Assembly (NCBI GenBank): GCA_002364555.1 | Contig: DEYM01000078.1 | Span: 1-35,403, forward strand | DNA length: 35,403 nt | Direction: 5' to 3' | Origin: Phycisphaerales bacterium UBA3158 | GTDB lineage: Bacteria; Planctomycetota; Phycisphaerae; Phycisphaerales; SM1A02 | Shown here: positions 8,863 to 16,009 of the stretch, piece by piece | How positions within the stretch are numbered: the first letter of the stretch is position 1 | Layout: each line of letters begins with the position of its first letter | The notes under the pieces: model-generated | Databases searched by the model: none | Seen by the model: the letters and a program-made list of their open reading frames with translations, nothing else | What the model was told of the DNA's origin: nothing | Program-made: the position numbers and the translations under genes

Positions 8863-9384
8863 ATGTCAATCTCACGGGACGCCAACAAGACCCATTCGGA
8901 CCTCGGACTGGACGCTACCAGCCCGAGGCTGAACCTGCTCCTGACCTATGGAGGTTGGCGTGACATGCCGCCCGTGCTGCAGCTCCCCCGATTACTCGAA
9001 CCCATGGGCATCCGAGCGATGCAAGCCGAGTCCGGGGACGAGGCCGCTCGGATCATCAACCGTCAACCGGTGCACATCGCCGTGGTTGATCTTGAGATCC
9101 CCATTGATGCCAGAGCGAACACGACGACTCGCCCTCGCAGTGGTGGCCCCAAGCTGCTGCAACTGCTCAAGCGATTGGAGACACCTCCTCCGACCATCGT
9201 CGTCAAGCCTCGTCATGGGTCGGCACGTGAACACGCCCGAAGTCTTTCCCAATCACTTCGCGAGGGCGCCTTCGCGGTGCTGGACCGTCCACTGGAACTG
9301 GAATCCCTTCTCGAGGTACTCAGACGCGTACTGCAGAGACACTATCGAAACGGCTGGCCCCAACCAGGGCCTCTTGCCAGGTAA
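8863..9384 (+). CDS. Degenerate response-regulator receiver protein
   Basis: The 173-residue product has the sequence pattern of a stand-alone receiver (REC) domain over residues 24-155: LLEPMGIRAMQAESGDEAARI, HIAVVDLEIP with the candidate phospho-acceptor Asp76, and a final AVLDRPLELESLLEVLRR. Two key positions are altered. The acidic pair that binds Mg2+ near the end of beta-1 is replaced by Tyr29-Gly30 (LLLTYGG), and the conserved Lys of beta-5 is Arg142. There is also an Arg/Thr-rich insert after beta-3 (residues 82-95). Phosphorylation by a histidine kinase is therefore doubtful; a pseudo-receiver working by protein contact is more likely. There is no output domain. The gene lies 77 bases upstream of groES on the same strand and may be co-transcribed with the chaperonins. 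GGGAG lies 12 bases before the ATG, a somewhat long spacing. Confidence 0.7.
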   Translation: MSISRDANKTHSDLGLDATSPRLNLLLTYGGWRDMPPVLQLPRLLEPMGIRAMQAESGDEAARIINRQPVHIAVVDLEIPIDARANTTTRPRSGGPKLLQLLKRLETPPPTIVVKPRHGSAREHARSLSQSLREGAFAVLDRPLELESLLEVLRRVLQRHYRNGWPQPGPLAR

Positions 9385-9405
9385 GAAACCCAATACACCC
9401 AAACA

Positions 9406-9432
9406 ACGATGTCGCTCGTATCGGGACATCGT
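9406..9432 (+). promoter_or_regulatory. Inverted repeat in the groES leader
   Basis: Perfect eight-base arms ACGATGTC (9406-9413) and GACATCGT (9425-9432) flank an 11-base spacer, 29 bases before the groES start. The layout resembles the CIRCE operator of HrcA (nine-base arms, nine-base spacer) in the same place, but the sequence is not CIRCE. It could be an operator or an mRNA hairpin. Confidence 0.5.
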
Positions 9433-9461
9433 GGAGCAGAAGAGAAACAGGAGACAATGCA

Positions 9462-9755
9462 ATGAAGGTCAAACCACTTGGTGACAAACTGATCGTCCAG
9501 AGATCCGAAGCCGCCGACCGAACGGAGTCTGGCATCTATCTGCCCGAGTCCGCCAAGGACAAGCCACGCGAAGGCAAGATCATGGCTGTCGGCAACGGCA
9601 ACCTCAATCGGGATACCGGTGAATATCTCCCGTTCACGGTCAAGAAAGGCGATCGCGTGATCTTCTCCTCCTACGCGGGGACAGAGATCAAGATCGATGG
9701 CGCCGAGTATCTGATCATGACCGAAGACGACATCCTCGGAACCATCGACAGCTGA
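9462..9755 (+). CDS. groS: Co-chaperonin GroES (Hsp10)
   Basis: The 97-residue product matches GroES along its full normal length. It begins MKVKPLGDKLIVQR, carries the mobile loop around residues 17-35 (AADRTESGIYLPESAKDKP) that docks onto GroEL, and ends with the usual GTEIKIDGAEYLIMTEDDIL beta-barrel closing strand. Seven copies cap the GroEL ring and enclose the folding chamber in the cytoplasm. The start ATG follows CAGGAG at good spacing. An inverted repeat lies just upstream and a small unknown gene separates groES from groEL. Confidence 0.98.
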   Translation: MKVKPLGDKLIVQRSEAADRTESGIYLPESAKDKPREGKIMAVGNGNLNRDTGEYLPFTVKKGDRVIFSSYAGTEIKIDGAEYLIMTEDDILGTIDS

Positions 9756-9810
9756 TCGTGTCAGCCCTCGAGCATCAGAGCCTGGTACGGGCCAATGGAG
9801 ATGAATCAGA

Positions 9811-10038
9811 ATGGAACGCGGACCGATCATGAGAGTTCTCACCGAGATGAAGGGGACTTCCAAGGAACTGGATCTTGTCCTTCAGGGACAGGCCAAGGCC
9901 ATGGAGATCAGGAACGTCGTCATTGCAGAGGAACTCCACAGTGCCAATGGCATCAGGATCACGACTCGTCAGAATGAAATCTGGCTTGATGCCAGCCATG
10001 TCTCCGCGATGTGGCAGGCGAGAGAAGACGGAAGCTGA
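9811..10038 (+). CDS. Small unknown protein between groES and groEL
   Basis: A 75-residue frame fills the gap between groES and groEL. Codon use is like the neighbours. GGAG lies about 11 bases before the ATG at 9811; a second in-frame ATG at 9829 is possible. The product has an amphipathic helix (STKELDLVLQ-like segment around residues 16-33) followed by alternating strands (EIRNVVIAEE, NGIRITTRQNEIWLDA). No cysteines, membrane segments or known motifs are visible. Its placement suggests a chaperonin-associated factor, but I do not recognise the family. The stop codon forms the first bases of an inverted repeat. Confidence 0.6.
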   Translation: MERGPIMRVLTEMKGTSKELDLVLQGQAKAMEIRNVVIAEELHSANGIRITTRQNEIWLDASHVSAMWQAREDGS

Positions 10039-10064
10039 CCGTCAACAGGAAACCTCGACGGTCA
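10036..10064 (+). repeat. Inverted repeat upstream of groEL
   Basis: Perfect eight-base arms TGACCGTC (10036-10043) and GACGGTCA (10057-10064) enclose a 13-base spacer. The left arm starts with the stop codon of the small ORF, and the repeat ends 67 bases before the groEL start. In RNA this would be a stem-loop between groES and groEL, possibly a processing or stability element. There is no T-run, so it is not an intrinsic terminator. Confidence 0.5.
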
Positions 10065-10131
10065 TGATGGCCGCCCGAAAAGATTGAAGAACAACCGCGG
10101 CGAAGACCGTGTGATAAAGAAGGAAAGAAAC

Positions 10132-11763
10132 ATGGCTGCTAAACAGATTGCCTATGACATCGATGCCAGGGAGCGAATGCTCCGCGGTATCCAGAAACTC
10201 GCCAAGGCGGTCAAGACCACGCTCGGCCCATCAGGCCGGGTCGTCATTCTTGAGAAGTCCTTTGGAGCCCCGACCGTCACCAAGGACGGCGTCACGGTTG
10301 CCAAGGAAGTCGAACTCGAGGACGCCTACGAGAACATGGGTGCCCAGATGGTCAAGGAAGTCGCCTCCAAGTCCTCGAAGGATGCCGGCGATGGAACCAC
10401 CACAGCGACCGTCTACGCCGAGGCCATCTTCACCGAGGGGCTCAAGAACATCACGGCCGGCGCCAACGCCACCATGGTGAAGCGTGGCATCGATCGCGCC
10501 GTTGCGGCTCTCTGCGAAGAACTGGCTGAAATGTCCAATCCCGTCAAGAGCTCCAATGAAATCGCTCAGGTAGGCACCTGTGCCGCCAATCAGGACAAGG
10601 GAGTCGGCAGCATCATCGCCACCGCGATGGACAAGGTCGGCAAGGATGGCGTCATCACCGTTGAGGAAGGCACAAGCCTCGAAACGACGGTTGAACTGGT
10701 CGAAGGAATGCAGTTCGACAAGGGATATCTCAGCCCCCATTTCGTGACTGATCCGGTCGCCATGGAATCGGTTCTCGAGGACTGCTACGTCCTTGTTCAC
10801 GAGAAGAAGATGTCTTCCGCGAAGGATCTCATCCCGATTCTCGGAAAGGTCGCCGAAAGCGGCAAGAGCCTGCTGATCGTCGCCGAGGACATCGACGGCG
10901 AGGCACTCGCCATGCTGGTGGTCAACCGACTTCGCGGCGTCCTCAAGGTCGCGGCCGTCAAGGCACCCGGCTTCGGAGATCGTCGAAAGGCCATGCTTCA
11001 GGACATCTCCGTTCTGACTGGTGGCACGGCGATCATGGAAGAGCTCGGCATCGACCTCGAGACACTCACGCTCAAGGAGCTGGGCAAGGCCAAGAAGGTC
11101 ACCATCGACAAGGACAACACGACCATCATCGAGGGCACCGGTAAATCCTCCGATGTCAAGGGACGAATCGACCAGATCCGCGCCCAGCTGGAAGCCACTT
11201 CATCCGACTACGACAAGGAGAAGCTCCAGGAACGCCTCGCCAAGCTCGCCGGAGGCGTCGCCCAGATCAACGTCGGGGCGGCCACTGAAGTCGAGATGCA
11301 GGAGAAGAAGGCCCGTGTCGAAGATGCCCTTCATGCCTGTCGTGCAGCCGTCGAGGAAGGCATTCTTCCCGGAGGTGGTGTCGCTGTGATCAGAGCCCGC
11401 CAGATTCTCGAGACTGTTCGAAAGAAGGCAAAGGGCGACGAGAAGCTCGGCGTCGACATCATCCATCGCGCGGTTTCGGCACCGATTCGTCAGATCGCCG
11501 AGAACTGCGGTGTGGAAGGTTCCATCGTTGCCCAGAAGATCGAAGAGGATTCCAAGACGAACTTCGGCTTCAATGCATTGACCCGTGAATACGAGGACCT
11601 GGTCGAGTCCGGCGTCATCGTCCCCACAAAGGTCGAGCGTGTGGCCCTCCAGAATGCCGCAAGCATCTCCGGTCTTCTCCTGACAACAGACTGTGCCATC
11701 ACAGAGCTGAAGGAGAAGAAGGACAAGGCTGCCGGTGGTGGCATGGAAGACATGGACTACTGA
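10132..11763 (+). CDS. groL: Chaperonin GroEL (Hsp60)
   Basis: The 543-residue product aligns end to end with GroEL. Visible family motifs include TLGPSGRVVILEKSFG (nucleotide-binding), KDGVTVAKEVELED, DAGDGTTTATV with the catalytic Asp region, the apical-domain stretch YLSPHFVTDP, and AAVEEGILPGGGVAVIRA in the second equatorial part. ATG 10132 follows AAGGAAAG; an in-frame extension to 10084 has no support. Fourteen subunits form the double ring that folds proteins with GroES. The tail reads AAGGGMEDMDY: it is short and lacks the usual run of GGM repeats, a small departure from the common form. A perfect terminator follows 28 bases later. Confidence 0.99.
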   Translation: MAAKQIAYDIDARERMLRGIQKLAKAVKTTLGPSGRVVILEKSFGAPTVTKDGVTVAKEVELEDAYENMGAQMVKEVASKSSKDAGDGTTTATVYAEAIFTEGLKNITAGANATMVKRGIDRAVAALCEELAEMSNPVKSSNEIAQVGTCAANQDKGVGSIIATAMDKVGKDGVITVEEGTSLETTVELVEGMQFDKGYLSPHFVTDPVAMESVLEDCYVLVHEKKMSSAKDLIPILGKVAESGKSLLIVAEDIDGEALAMLVVNRLRGVLKVAAVKAPGFGDRRKAMLQDISVLTGGTAIMEELGIDLETLTLKELGKAKKVTIDKDNTTIIEGTGKSSDVKGRIDQIRAQLEATSSDYDKEKLQERLAKLAGGVAQINVGAATEVEMQEKKARVEDALHACRAAVEEGILPGGGVAVIRARQILETVRKKAKGDEKLGVDIIHRAVSAPIRQIAENCGVEGSIVAQKIEEDSKTNFGFNALTREYEDLVESGVIVPTKVERVALQNAASISGLLLTTDCAITELKEKKDKAAGGGMEDMDY

Positions 11764-11791
11764 GTTCGATCCGATATCACTGCAATCGATG

Positions 11792-11827
11792 CGAGGCCGT
11801 GTCCAGTCGTGGACACGGCCTCGTTTT
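11792..11827 (+). terminator. Rho-independent terminator of the groESL operon
   Basis: A perfect 14-base stem (arms 11792-11805 and 11810-11823, loop GTCG) is followed by TTTTC on the plus strand, 28 bases after the groEL stop. Confidence 0.95.
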
Positions 11828-11871
11828 CATGACGCAGCCCATGGCCTTGCCGGTTACAGTGGCTCCACACC

Positions 11872-13176
11872 ATGGAATCCAAGAATCAACCAGCCAGAGG
11901 TAAAAGTCGGCGACGCCTCCGGGATCGTCAGCATCAAGCATCCCATGACCAGGCCATAGAGCCCGGCGAGATACCCGATCTTCCGATGCTGCCCCAGGGC
12001 ACACCGGATCCGATCACTGATCCGGATGAGCTCCCCGACGTCATCGAGCATATTCGCGCCAGCGGCCTGTTCGCCTATGACACCGAATTCATCGGGGAGG
12101 AGACCTACTTCCCCCACTTGTGCCTCATCCAGCTTTCAACGGCGGAGCGTCTCTTTCTCATAGACCCCCTGGCGATCGAGAATCTGGACGCCTTGTGGGA
12201 ACTGATCGCAGATCCCGATGTGCAGACACTCGTGCATGCGGGACAACAGGATCTCGAACCGGTCTACCGGCAGCTTGGCAAGCAGCCCCGAAATATCGTG
12301 GATACCCAGATCGCGGCAGGCTTTGCCGGGCTTCCCTATCCATGTTCATTGAACAGGCTCATACTCGCCAAGTGCGGTGCCACTCTCGGCAAGGGAATGA
12401 CATTCACACACTGGGATCGCAGGCCGCTCTCCGCGATGCAGCGAAGATATGCAGCAGATGATGTGAGATACCTTCCCTTGGCCTGGTCGCGAATCAAGGA
12501 GGAACTGGATTCGCTCGGGCATCTGGAATGGATGCATGAGGAATGCGACAGACTCTGTGAGCCCGAGGCGTTCAAGACCGACTATTCGGCCCAGGTGAAT
12601 CGCCTGCAACGTAATCGTGCGATGAAACCGGCACAGAGAGCGATGCTTCACAGGCTCGTCAAAGCAAGGGACGAGGCCGCACGCCAGGCCGATGTGCCTC
12701 CCCGTTCGCTCATAGCCGATGAAATCATCATGACCCTGATGAAGAAGAAACCAGGAACCTTGGACGCGATGGCCGATTTGCCCGGCATGCCCAAGCATGT
12801 CGCCAGACATCATGGAGAGCATCTGCTCGAAGCCATAGAGTCGGATTTCATGCCCGAACTGGCCCCCCCGAAGCCCCGATTGTCTGATGAAACAGTCCAG
12901 CAGCGGGTCATGATCGACAGCCTCTGGTCGATCGTATCCAGCACTGCGCTGGCCAGCGGTCTGGCACCTCCACTGCTGGCCTCGAGGGCTCCATTTGCCC
13001 AATGGTGCCTGGATCATGAACACGAATCACCACTGCCATTGCCTGAATTACCTGGCTGGCGAGGGGATTTCCTTCGCGAGAGACTGGGCGAATTCATGGC
13101 TGGTGAGCGTACACTGCAAATCAGTTGGCAAAGCGGCAGACTGGCCCTGACAGGTCATGCCAGATCCCAAGACTGA
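11872..13176 (+). CDS. rnd: Ribonuclease D-type 3'-5' exoribonuclease
   Basis: The 434-residue product carries a DEDDy exonuclease domain at residues about 55-215. Exo I is DTEF (Asp70, Glu72), Exo II is HAGQQDLEP (Asp127), and Exo III is YAADDVRYL (Tyr193, Asp197), so all metal-binding residues are intact. Residues 235-310 match an HRDC RNA-binding domain (RLVKARDEAARQADVPP, then MADLPGMP), and a second HRDC-like stretch follows to the C-terminus. RNase D trims the 3' ends of tRNA precursors and other structured RNAs in the cytoplasm. The first 50 residues are polar and variable. No clear Shine-Dalgarno precedes ATG 11872, so the true start could be further in. It lies 20 bases before ruvB. 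Confidence 0.93.
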   Translation: MESKNQPARGKSRRRLRDRQHQASHDQAIEPGEIPDLPMLPQGTPDPITDPDELPDVIEHIRASGLFAYDTEFIGEETYFPHLCLIQLSTAERLFLIDPLAIENLDALWELIADPDVQTLVHAGQQDLEPVYRQLGKQPRNIVDTQIAAGFAGLPYPCSLNRLILAKCGATLGKGMTFTHWDRRPLSAMQRRYAADDVRYLPLAWSRIKEELDSLGHLEWMHEECDRLCEPEAFKTDYSAQVNRLQRNRAMKPAQRAMLHRLVKARDEAARQADVPPRSLIADEIIMTLMKKKPGTLDAMADLPGMPKHVARHHGEHLLEAIESDFMPELAPPKPRLSDETVQQRVMIDSLWSIVSSTALASGLAPPLLASRAPFAQWCLDHEHESPLPLPELPGWRGDFLRERLGEFMAGERTLQISWQSGRLALTGHARSQD

Positions 13177-13196
13177 AACGCCTGCAAGGATGCGAC

Positions 13197-14234
13197 ATGG
13201 CAAAGGACCGGATCATCTCCCGAGATTCACACCCACTGGATGCACCGGTTGAAGCGGAATCCTCCGGAGTCATGCGGCCATCATCTCTCGACGACTACAT
13301 CGGACAGCCTGAACTCAAGGAACGGCTGACCATTGCGCTCGATGCTGCACGCCAACGCTCGGATCCGATGGAGCACACCCTGCTCCATGGCCCCCCCGGC
13401 CTGGGCAAGACCACACTGGCACACATCATCGCCAACGAGATGGGTACACGAGCCTATGTCACATCAGGTCCCGCCCTGACCAAGGGAGGCGATCTGGTTG
13501 GAACACTCACTCGGATGCAGCCAGGGGACATCCTGTTCATCGACGAAATCCACCGACTCCCCGCAGCTGTGGAGGAATACGTCTATCCAGCCATGGAGGA
13601 TTTCAAGATCGACTTCACCCTCGATTCCGGAATTCATGCCAAGGTCATCACCTACAACCTGAAGCCATTCACGCTCATCGGCGCAACTACACGAGCGGGT
13701 CTGCTCACAGGTGCCCTGAGAAGTCGCTTCGGCCTGTCCCATCGAATCGACTACTACCAGCAGGAAGAGCTCGTCGACATCGTGGCAAGAGCACTCGGCC
13801 GGCTGGGAATCGAAGGTGTCCCAACGGAAGCCATCAATGAAATCGCCAGAAGAAGCAGAGGCACGCCTCGCATCGGGCTCAGGCTCATGCGACGTGTACG
13901 GGACTTCGCCCAGGTACGTCATGGCGGAAAGCTGAATCCTCAGGTGGTCATGGACGCCTTGGCGCTGGAAGGTGTGGACGATGCCGGCCTCGACAAACTC
14001 GATCGAATGTATCTCTCGACCCTGATCAGGGTCTATCAGGGAGGTCCAGCAGGCCTTGAGGCAATCGCTGCGACCATGGGTGAAGACCCCGGAACGCTCG
14101 AGGATGTGGTGGAACCCTATCTGCTTCAGATCGGGTTCATGGCTCGCACAAGACAGGGCCGCCAGATCACGCCAGAAGGGCGTAGTTGGCTTGAAAGCAC
14201 TAAAAAGAGTGATTCCGGCTCCATTGGCATTTAA
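13197..14234 (+). CDS. ruvB: Holliday junction branch-migration helicase RuvB
   Basis: The 345-residue AAA+ motor works with RuvA to drive Holliday junctions during recombinational repair. Walker A is GPPGLGKT (65-72), Walker B is LFIDEIH (113-119), sensor 1 lies in IGATTRAG, and the arginine finger is in LRSRFG. The C-terminal winged helix includes GRQITPEGRSWL. I chose ATG 13197, where AAGGA precedes at good spacing and the protein begins as expected; a longer in-frame start at 13125 would overlap rnd. ruvA and ruvC are not adjacent. The gene probably shares a transcript with rnd. Confidence 0.98.
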   Translation: MAKDRIISRDSHPLDAPVEAESSGVMRPSSLDDYIGQPELKERLTIALDAARQRSDPMEHTLLHGPPGLGKTTLAHIIANEMGTRAYVTSGPALTKGGDLVGTLTRMQPGDILFIDEIHRLPAAVEEYVYPAMEDFKIDFTLDSGIHAKVITYNLKPFTLIGATTRAGLLTGALRSRFGLSHRIDYYQQEELVDIVARALGRLGIEGVPTEAINEIARRSRGTPRIGLRLMRRVRDFAQVRHGGKLNPQVVMDALALEGVDDAGLDKLDRMYLSTLIRVYQGGPAGLEAIAATMGEDPGTLEDVVEPYLLQIGFMARTRQGRQITPEGRSWLESTKKSDSGSIGI

Positions 14235-14441
14235 AAGAACTTTGTAATAACCGGGTTCAAGATCCAGCCGAATTGATCATGAACGCTGGAAAGATGCGAA
14301 TTTGAGGCAGAAAAACCGCCTTCATCCTTGTCTTCTTCGTTCAACCACGCCATTCTATAGATGGCCAGAGGGTTCCTGAACCCACAAATCAAAGGCAGGT
14401 TTCTGGCCTCATGTCTACAACCTGCCAAATCGTTGTCGTGA

Positions 14442-14541
14442 CACTCTTTAATCGAGGGTCCACCTTTTTGCAGCGATGAACCTCTCGCAGCTAGCGAGTC
14501 TGTTCATTGCGTTTTTCCGACTTCTCTTTCCACTCTTTAAT
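14442..14541 (+). repeat. 11-base direct repeat, two copies
   Basis: CACTCTTTAAT occurs at 14442-14452 and again at 14531-14541, 89 bases apart, both upstream of the candidate promoter of the prepilin-like gene. The second copy abuts the TTGCAA -35 element. They may be binding sites for a regulator. Confidence 0.35.
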
Positions 14542-14570
14542 TGCAAGTTAAGGCTGAGTAGGAGTATCGT
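14541..14570 (+). promoter_or_regulatory. Candidate sigma-70 promoter of the prepilin-like gene
   Basis: TTGCAA (14541-14546) and TATCGT (14565-14570) are separated by 18 bases; each matches four of six consensus positions. The transcript would start near 14577 and carry a leader of nearly 100 bases. Confidence 0.3.
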
Positions 14571-14643
14571 TGGGAACAGCTTGTGCGGTTTTTCCGTATT
14601 TCAGGTGTATCGCTCGTGTTTGATGAAGAGACTGTCAAAAGCC

Positions 14644-14657
14644 GCGGGGCAACCCGC
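14644..14657 (+). promoter_or_regulatory. GNRA-capped hairpin beside the Shine-Dalgarno
   Basis: GCGGG (14644-14648), tetraloop GCAA and CCCGC (14653-14657) form a five-base stem that ends three bases before GAGG (14661-14664), the Shine-Dalgarno of the prepilin-like gene. It could stabilise the mRNA or keep the ribosome site open. Confidence 0.35.
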
Positions 14658-14674
14658 AAAGAGGATTCCCAATA

Positions 14675-15922
14675 ATGAACAACAGAAAAGCATTCACCCT
14701 CGTGGAGCTGTTGGTGGTCATTTCGATCATCGCACTCCTCGTTGGCATCCTGCTCCCTGCACTTAGTCGTGCACGAGACGCAGCGATGGTCAACTCATCC
14801 AAGAACAACATTCGCAATGTCTTCATGGCGAATCAGAACTACAACGCGGCCAATAAGGGTCGTCAGTTCGTTGGAGCTCCTTCCGATCTTGCTCGCTACG
14901 GCGATGACATCGGCTCCGCGATCGCGGGCTATTCGGAGGCGTTCTCCCTCTACGGCGAAGGCGACGCCTTCGGCGGTTGGGCACCTGGACCAGGCGTCCA
15001 GTTCGGCGAAACTCAGAACGGTACCGTTGTCTTCCCCGGCAACGTCCCCGAGTACATCGCTCCAATCCTCTTCCCCAGTGGCGGCACTTCGACCCAGTCG
15101 GCTCCCGGCTACGGCACCCACATGCATCCAAATGCACGTCAGATCGCCGAGTACATGGAAGATGACATCACCAACAAGGCCTACTACTCCCCCAAGGACA
15201 CCATCCTTCTGGAAGGCGTCAAGGACTGCCAGATCTCACAGGGCAACCTCTGCCCAGGTGTTTCCGGCGAATGGGGTGGCGACTTCGGTTCATTCAGAAT
15301 TGCAAAGCTGGGTACCTATGACTTCAGCCCTGCGATTCCAATGACCAGCTACATCTACTCACCTGCCAACATGATGAACAACAAGGTCATGACCTACAAG
15401 CCAGGCGAAGGCAACGGCTTCAGGGATCCCTGCTCGTTCAACAACGGCTTCAAGGCGCCAACACTTGACCAGAGCAAGTACGCATCGCTCAAGACCTACC
15501 TGGTCGAGCAGCACTGGCTTCAGAACGTCACTGGCGAAGCATGCAGCCCCACCTGGGACGGCATGGGCTCCGGCCACTGGCGAAGCACTGCCAACCCTGA
15601 TGGTTGGCACTGGGGCGGCTGCCACCCAGCTCTCTACAACCACTCCTTCCGATCCACACCTGTCGCTGTATTCAACGACGGTCACGTGGACATGATGGAC
15701 ATCAATTCCGCCGACAAGTGCGACAACCTGGTCTCCAAGGCCAACCAGGACAAGTTCGGCTCAGATGACAATCTGTGCGGACTCTGGAACCGTAACACCC
15801 CATTCGGTGACAACGGCTACTTCCAGGAAGCAGCGACCGACTGGATGGACGTCAGTGCCCACGCCCTCACCGAGGGTGGCAGCAACGGCCGTGACCTCTG
15901 TCAGGACGTCATCGGCAACTGA
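14675..15922 (+). CDS. Large prepilin-like secreted protein
   Basis: The 415-residue product starts MNNRKAFTLVELLVVISI: a type IV prepilin/pseudopilin signal with cleavage expected before Phe7, Glu at mature position 5, and a hydrophobic helix to about residue 28. Ala instead of Gly precedes the cleavage site, a variant I associate with planctomycete prepilins. The large C-terminal domain is rich in Gly, Asn and aromatic residues and has eight cysteines (in KDCQ, NLCPG, DPCSF, EACSP, GGCHP, DKCDN, NLCGL, DLCQD), enough for four disulfides. Near residue 330 a VAVFNDGHVDMMD segment resembles the DG motif of the H-X9-DG / DUF1559 group, but the spacing from the preceding His is 11 rather than 9. 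Codons are strongly biased to C-ending forms, which suggests high expression. It stands alone with its own leader and terminator, so it may be a major extracellular fibre or surface protein. Confidence 0.85.
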   Translation: MNNRKAFTLVELLVVISIIALLVGILLPALSRARDAAMVNSSKNNIRNVFMANQNYNAANKGRQFVGAPSDLARYGDDIGSAIAGYSEAFSLYGEGDAFGGWAPGPGVQFGETQNGTVVFPGNVPEYIAPILFPSGGTSTQSAPGYGTHMHPNARQIAEYMEDDITNKAYYSPKDTILLEGVKDCQISQGNLCPGVSGEWGGDFGSFRIAKLGTYDFSPAIPMTSYIYSPANMMNNKVMTYKPGEGNGFRDPCSFNNGFKAPTLDQSKYASLKTYLVEQHWLQNVTGEACSPTWDGMGSGHWRSTANPDGWHWGGCHPALYNHSFRSTPVAVFNDGHVDMMDINSADKCDNLVSKANQDKFGSDDNLCGLWNRNTPFGDNGYFQEAATDWMDVSAHALTEGGSNGRDLCQDVIGN

Positions 15923-15955
15923 TCCAGAACGATCCAAGACAACGATCTGATTGAG

Positions 15956-15985
15956 CGACCGGCCCTCACGGGCCGGTCGTTTTTT
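15956..15985 (+). terminator. Rho-independent terminator of the prepilin-like gene
   Basis: A perfect ten-base GC-rich stem (CGACCGGCCC at 15956-15965, loop TCAC, complement at 15970-15979) is followed by six T residues. Confidence 0.95.
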
Positions 15986-15997
15986 CTTGGTAATCGC

Positions 15998-16003
15998 TAC
16001 AAT
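15998..16003 (+). promoter_or_regulatory. -10-like TACAAT placed for a leaderless start
   Basis: TACAAT ends six bases before the GTG of the cystathionine beta-synthase gene, so transcription would begin at or next to the start codon. No Shine-Dalgarno precedes the GTG. The -35 position falls inside the terminator stem and shows no consensus. Confidence 0.35.
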
Positions 16004-16009
16004 CATGCC

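Larger units (their letters stand above)
14235..14674 (+). other. 440-base region between ruvB and the prepilin-like gene
   Basis: No convincing gene lies here. The region is richer in A/T than its surroundings. It holds a palindrome GGGTTC-CT-GAACCC (14370-14383), an 11-base direct repeat, a short stem CTCGC-AGCTA-GCGAG (14484-14498), a candidate sigma-70 promoter, a poor sigma-54-like match (14572-14586, GG and GC ten bases apart but missing other consensus bases), and a GCAA-capped hairpin next to the Shine-Dalgarno. I see no ruvB terminator. It most likely serves as the control region and leader of the strongly expressed gene at 14675. Confidence 0.5.

Noticed and set aside
14632..14665. 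Possible cyclic-di-GMP riboswitch before the prepilin-like gene
   Set aside because: The AAAGCC-CGGG stretch recalls part of the class I motif, but the upstream GGCAAACC and GAAA tetraloop elements are missing. A simple hairpin explains it.
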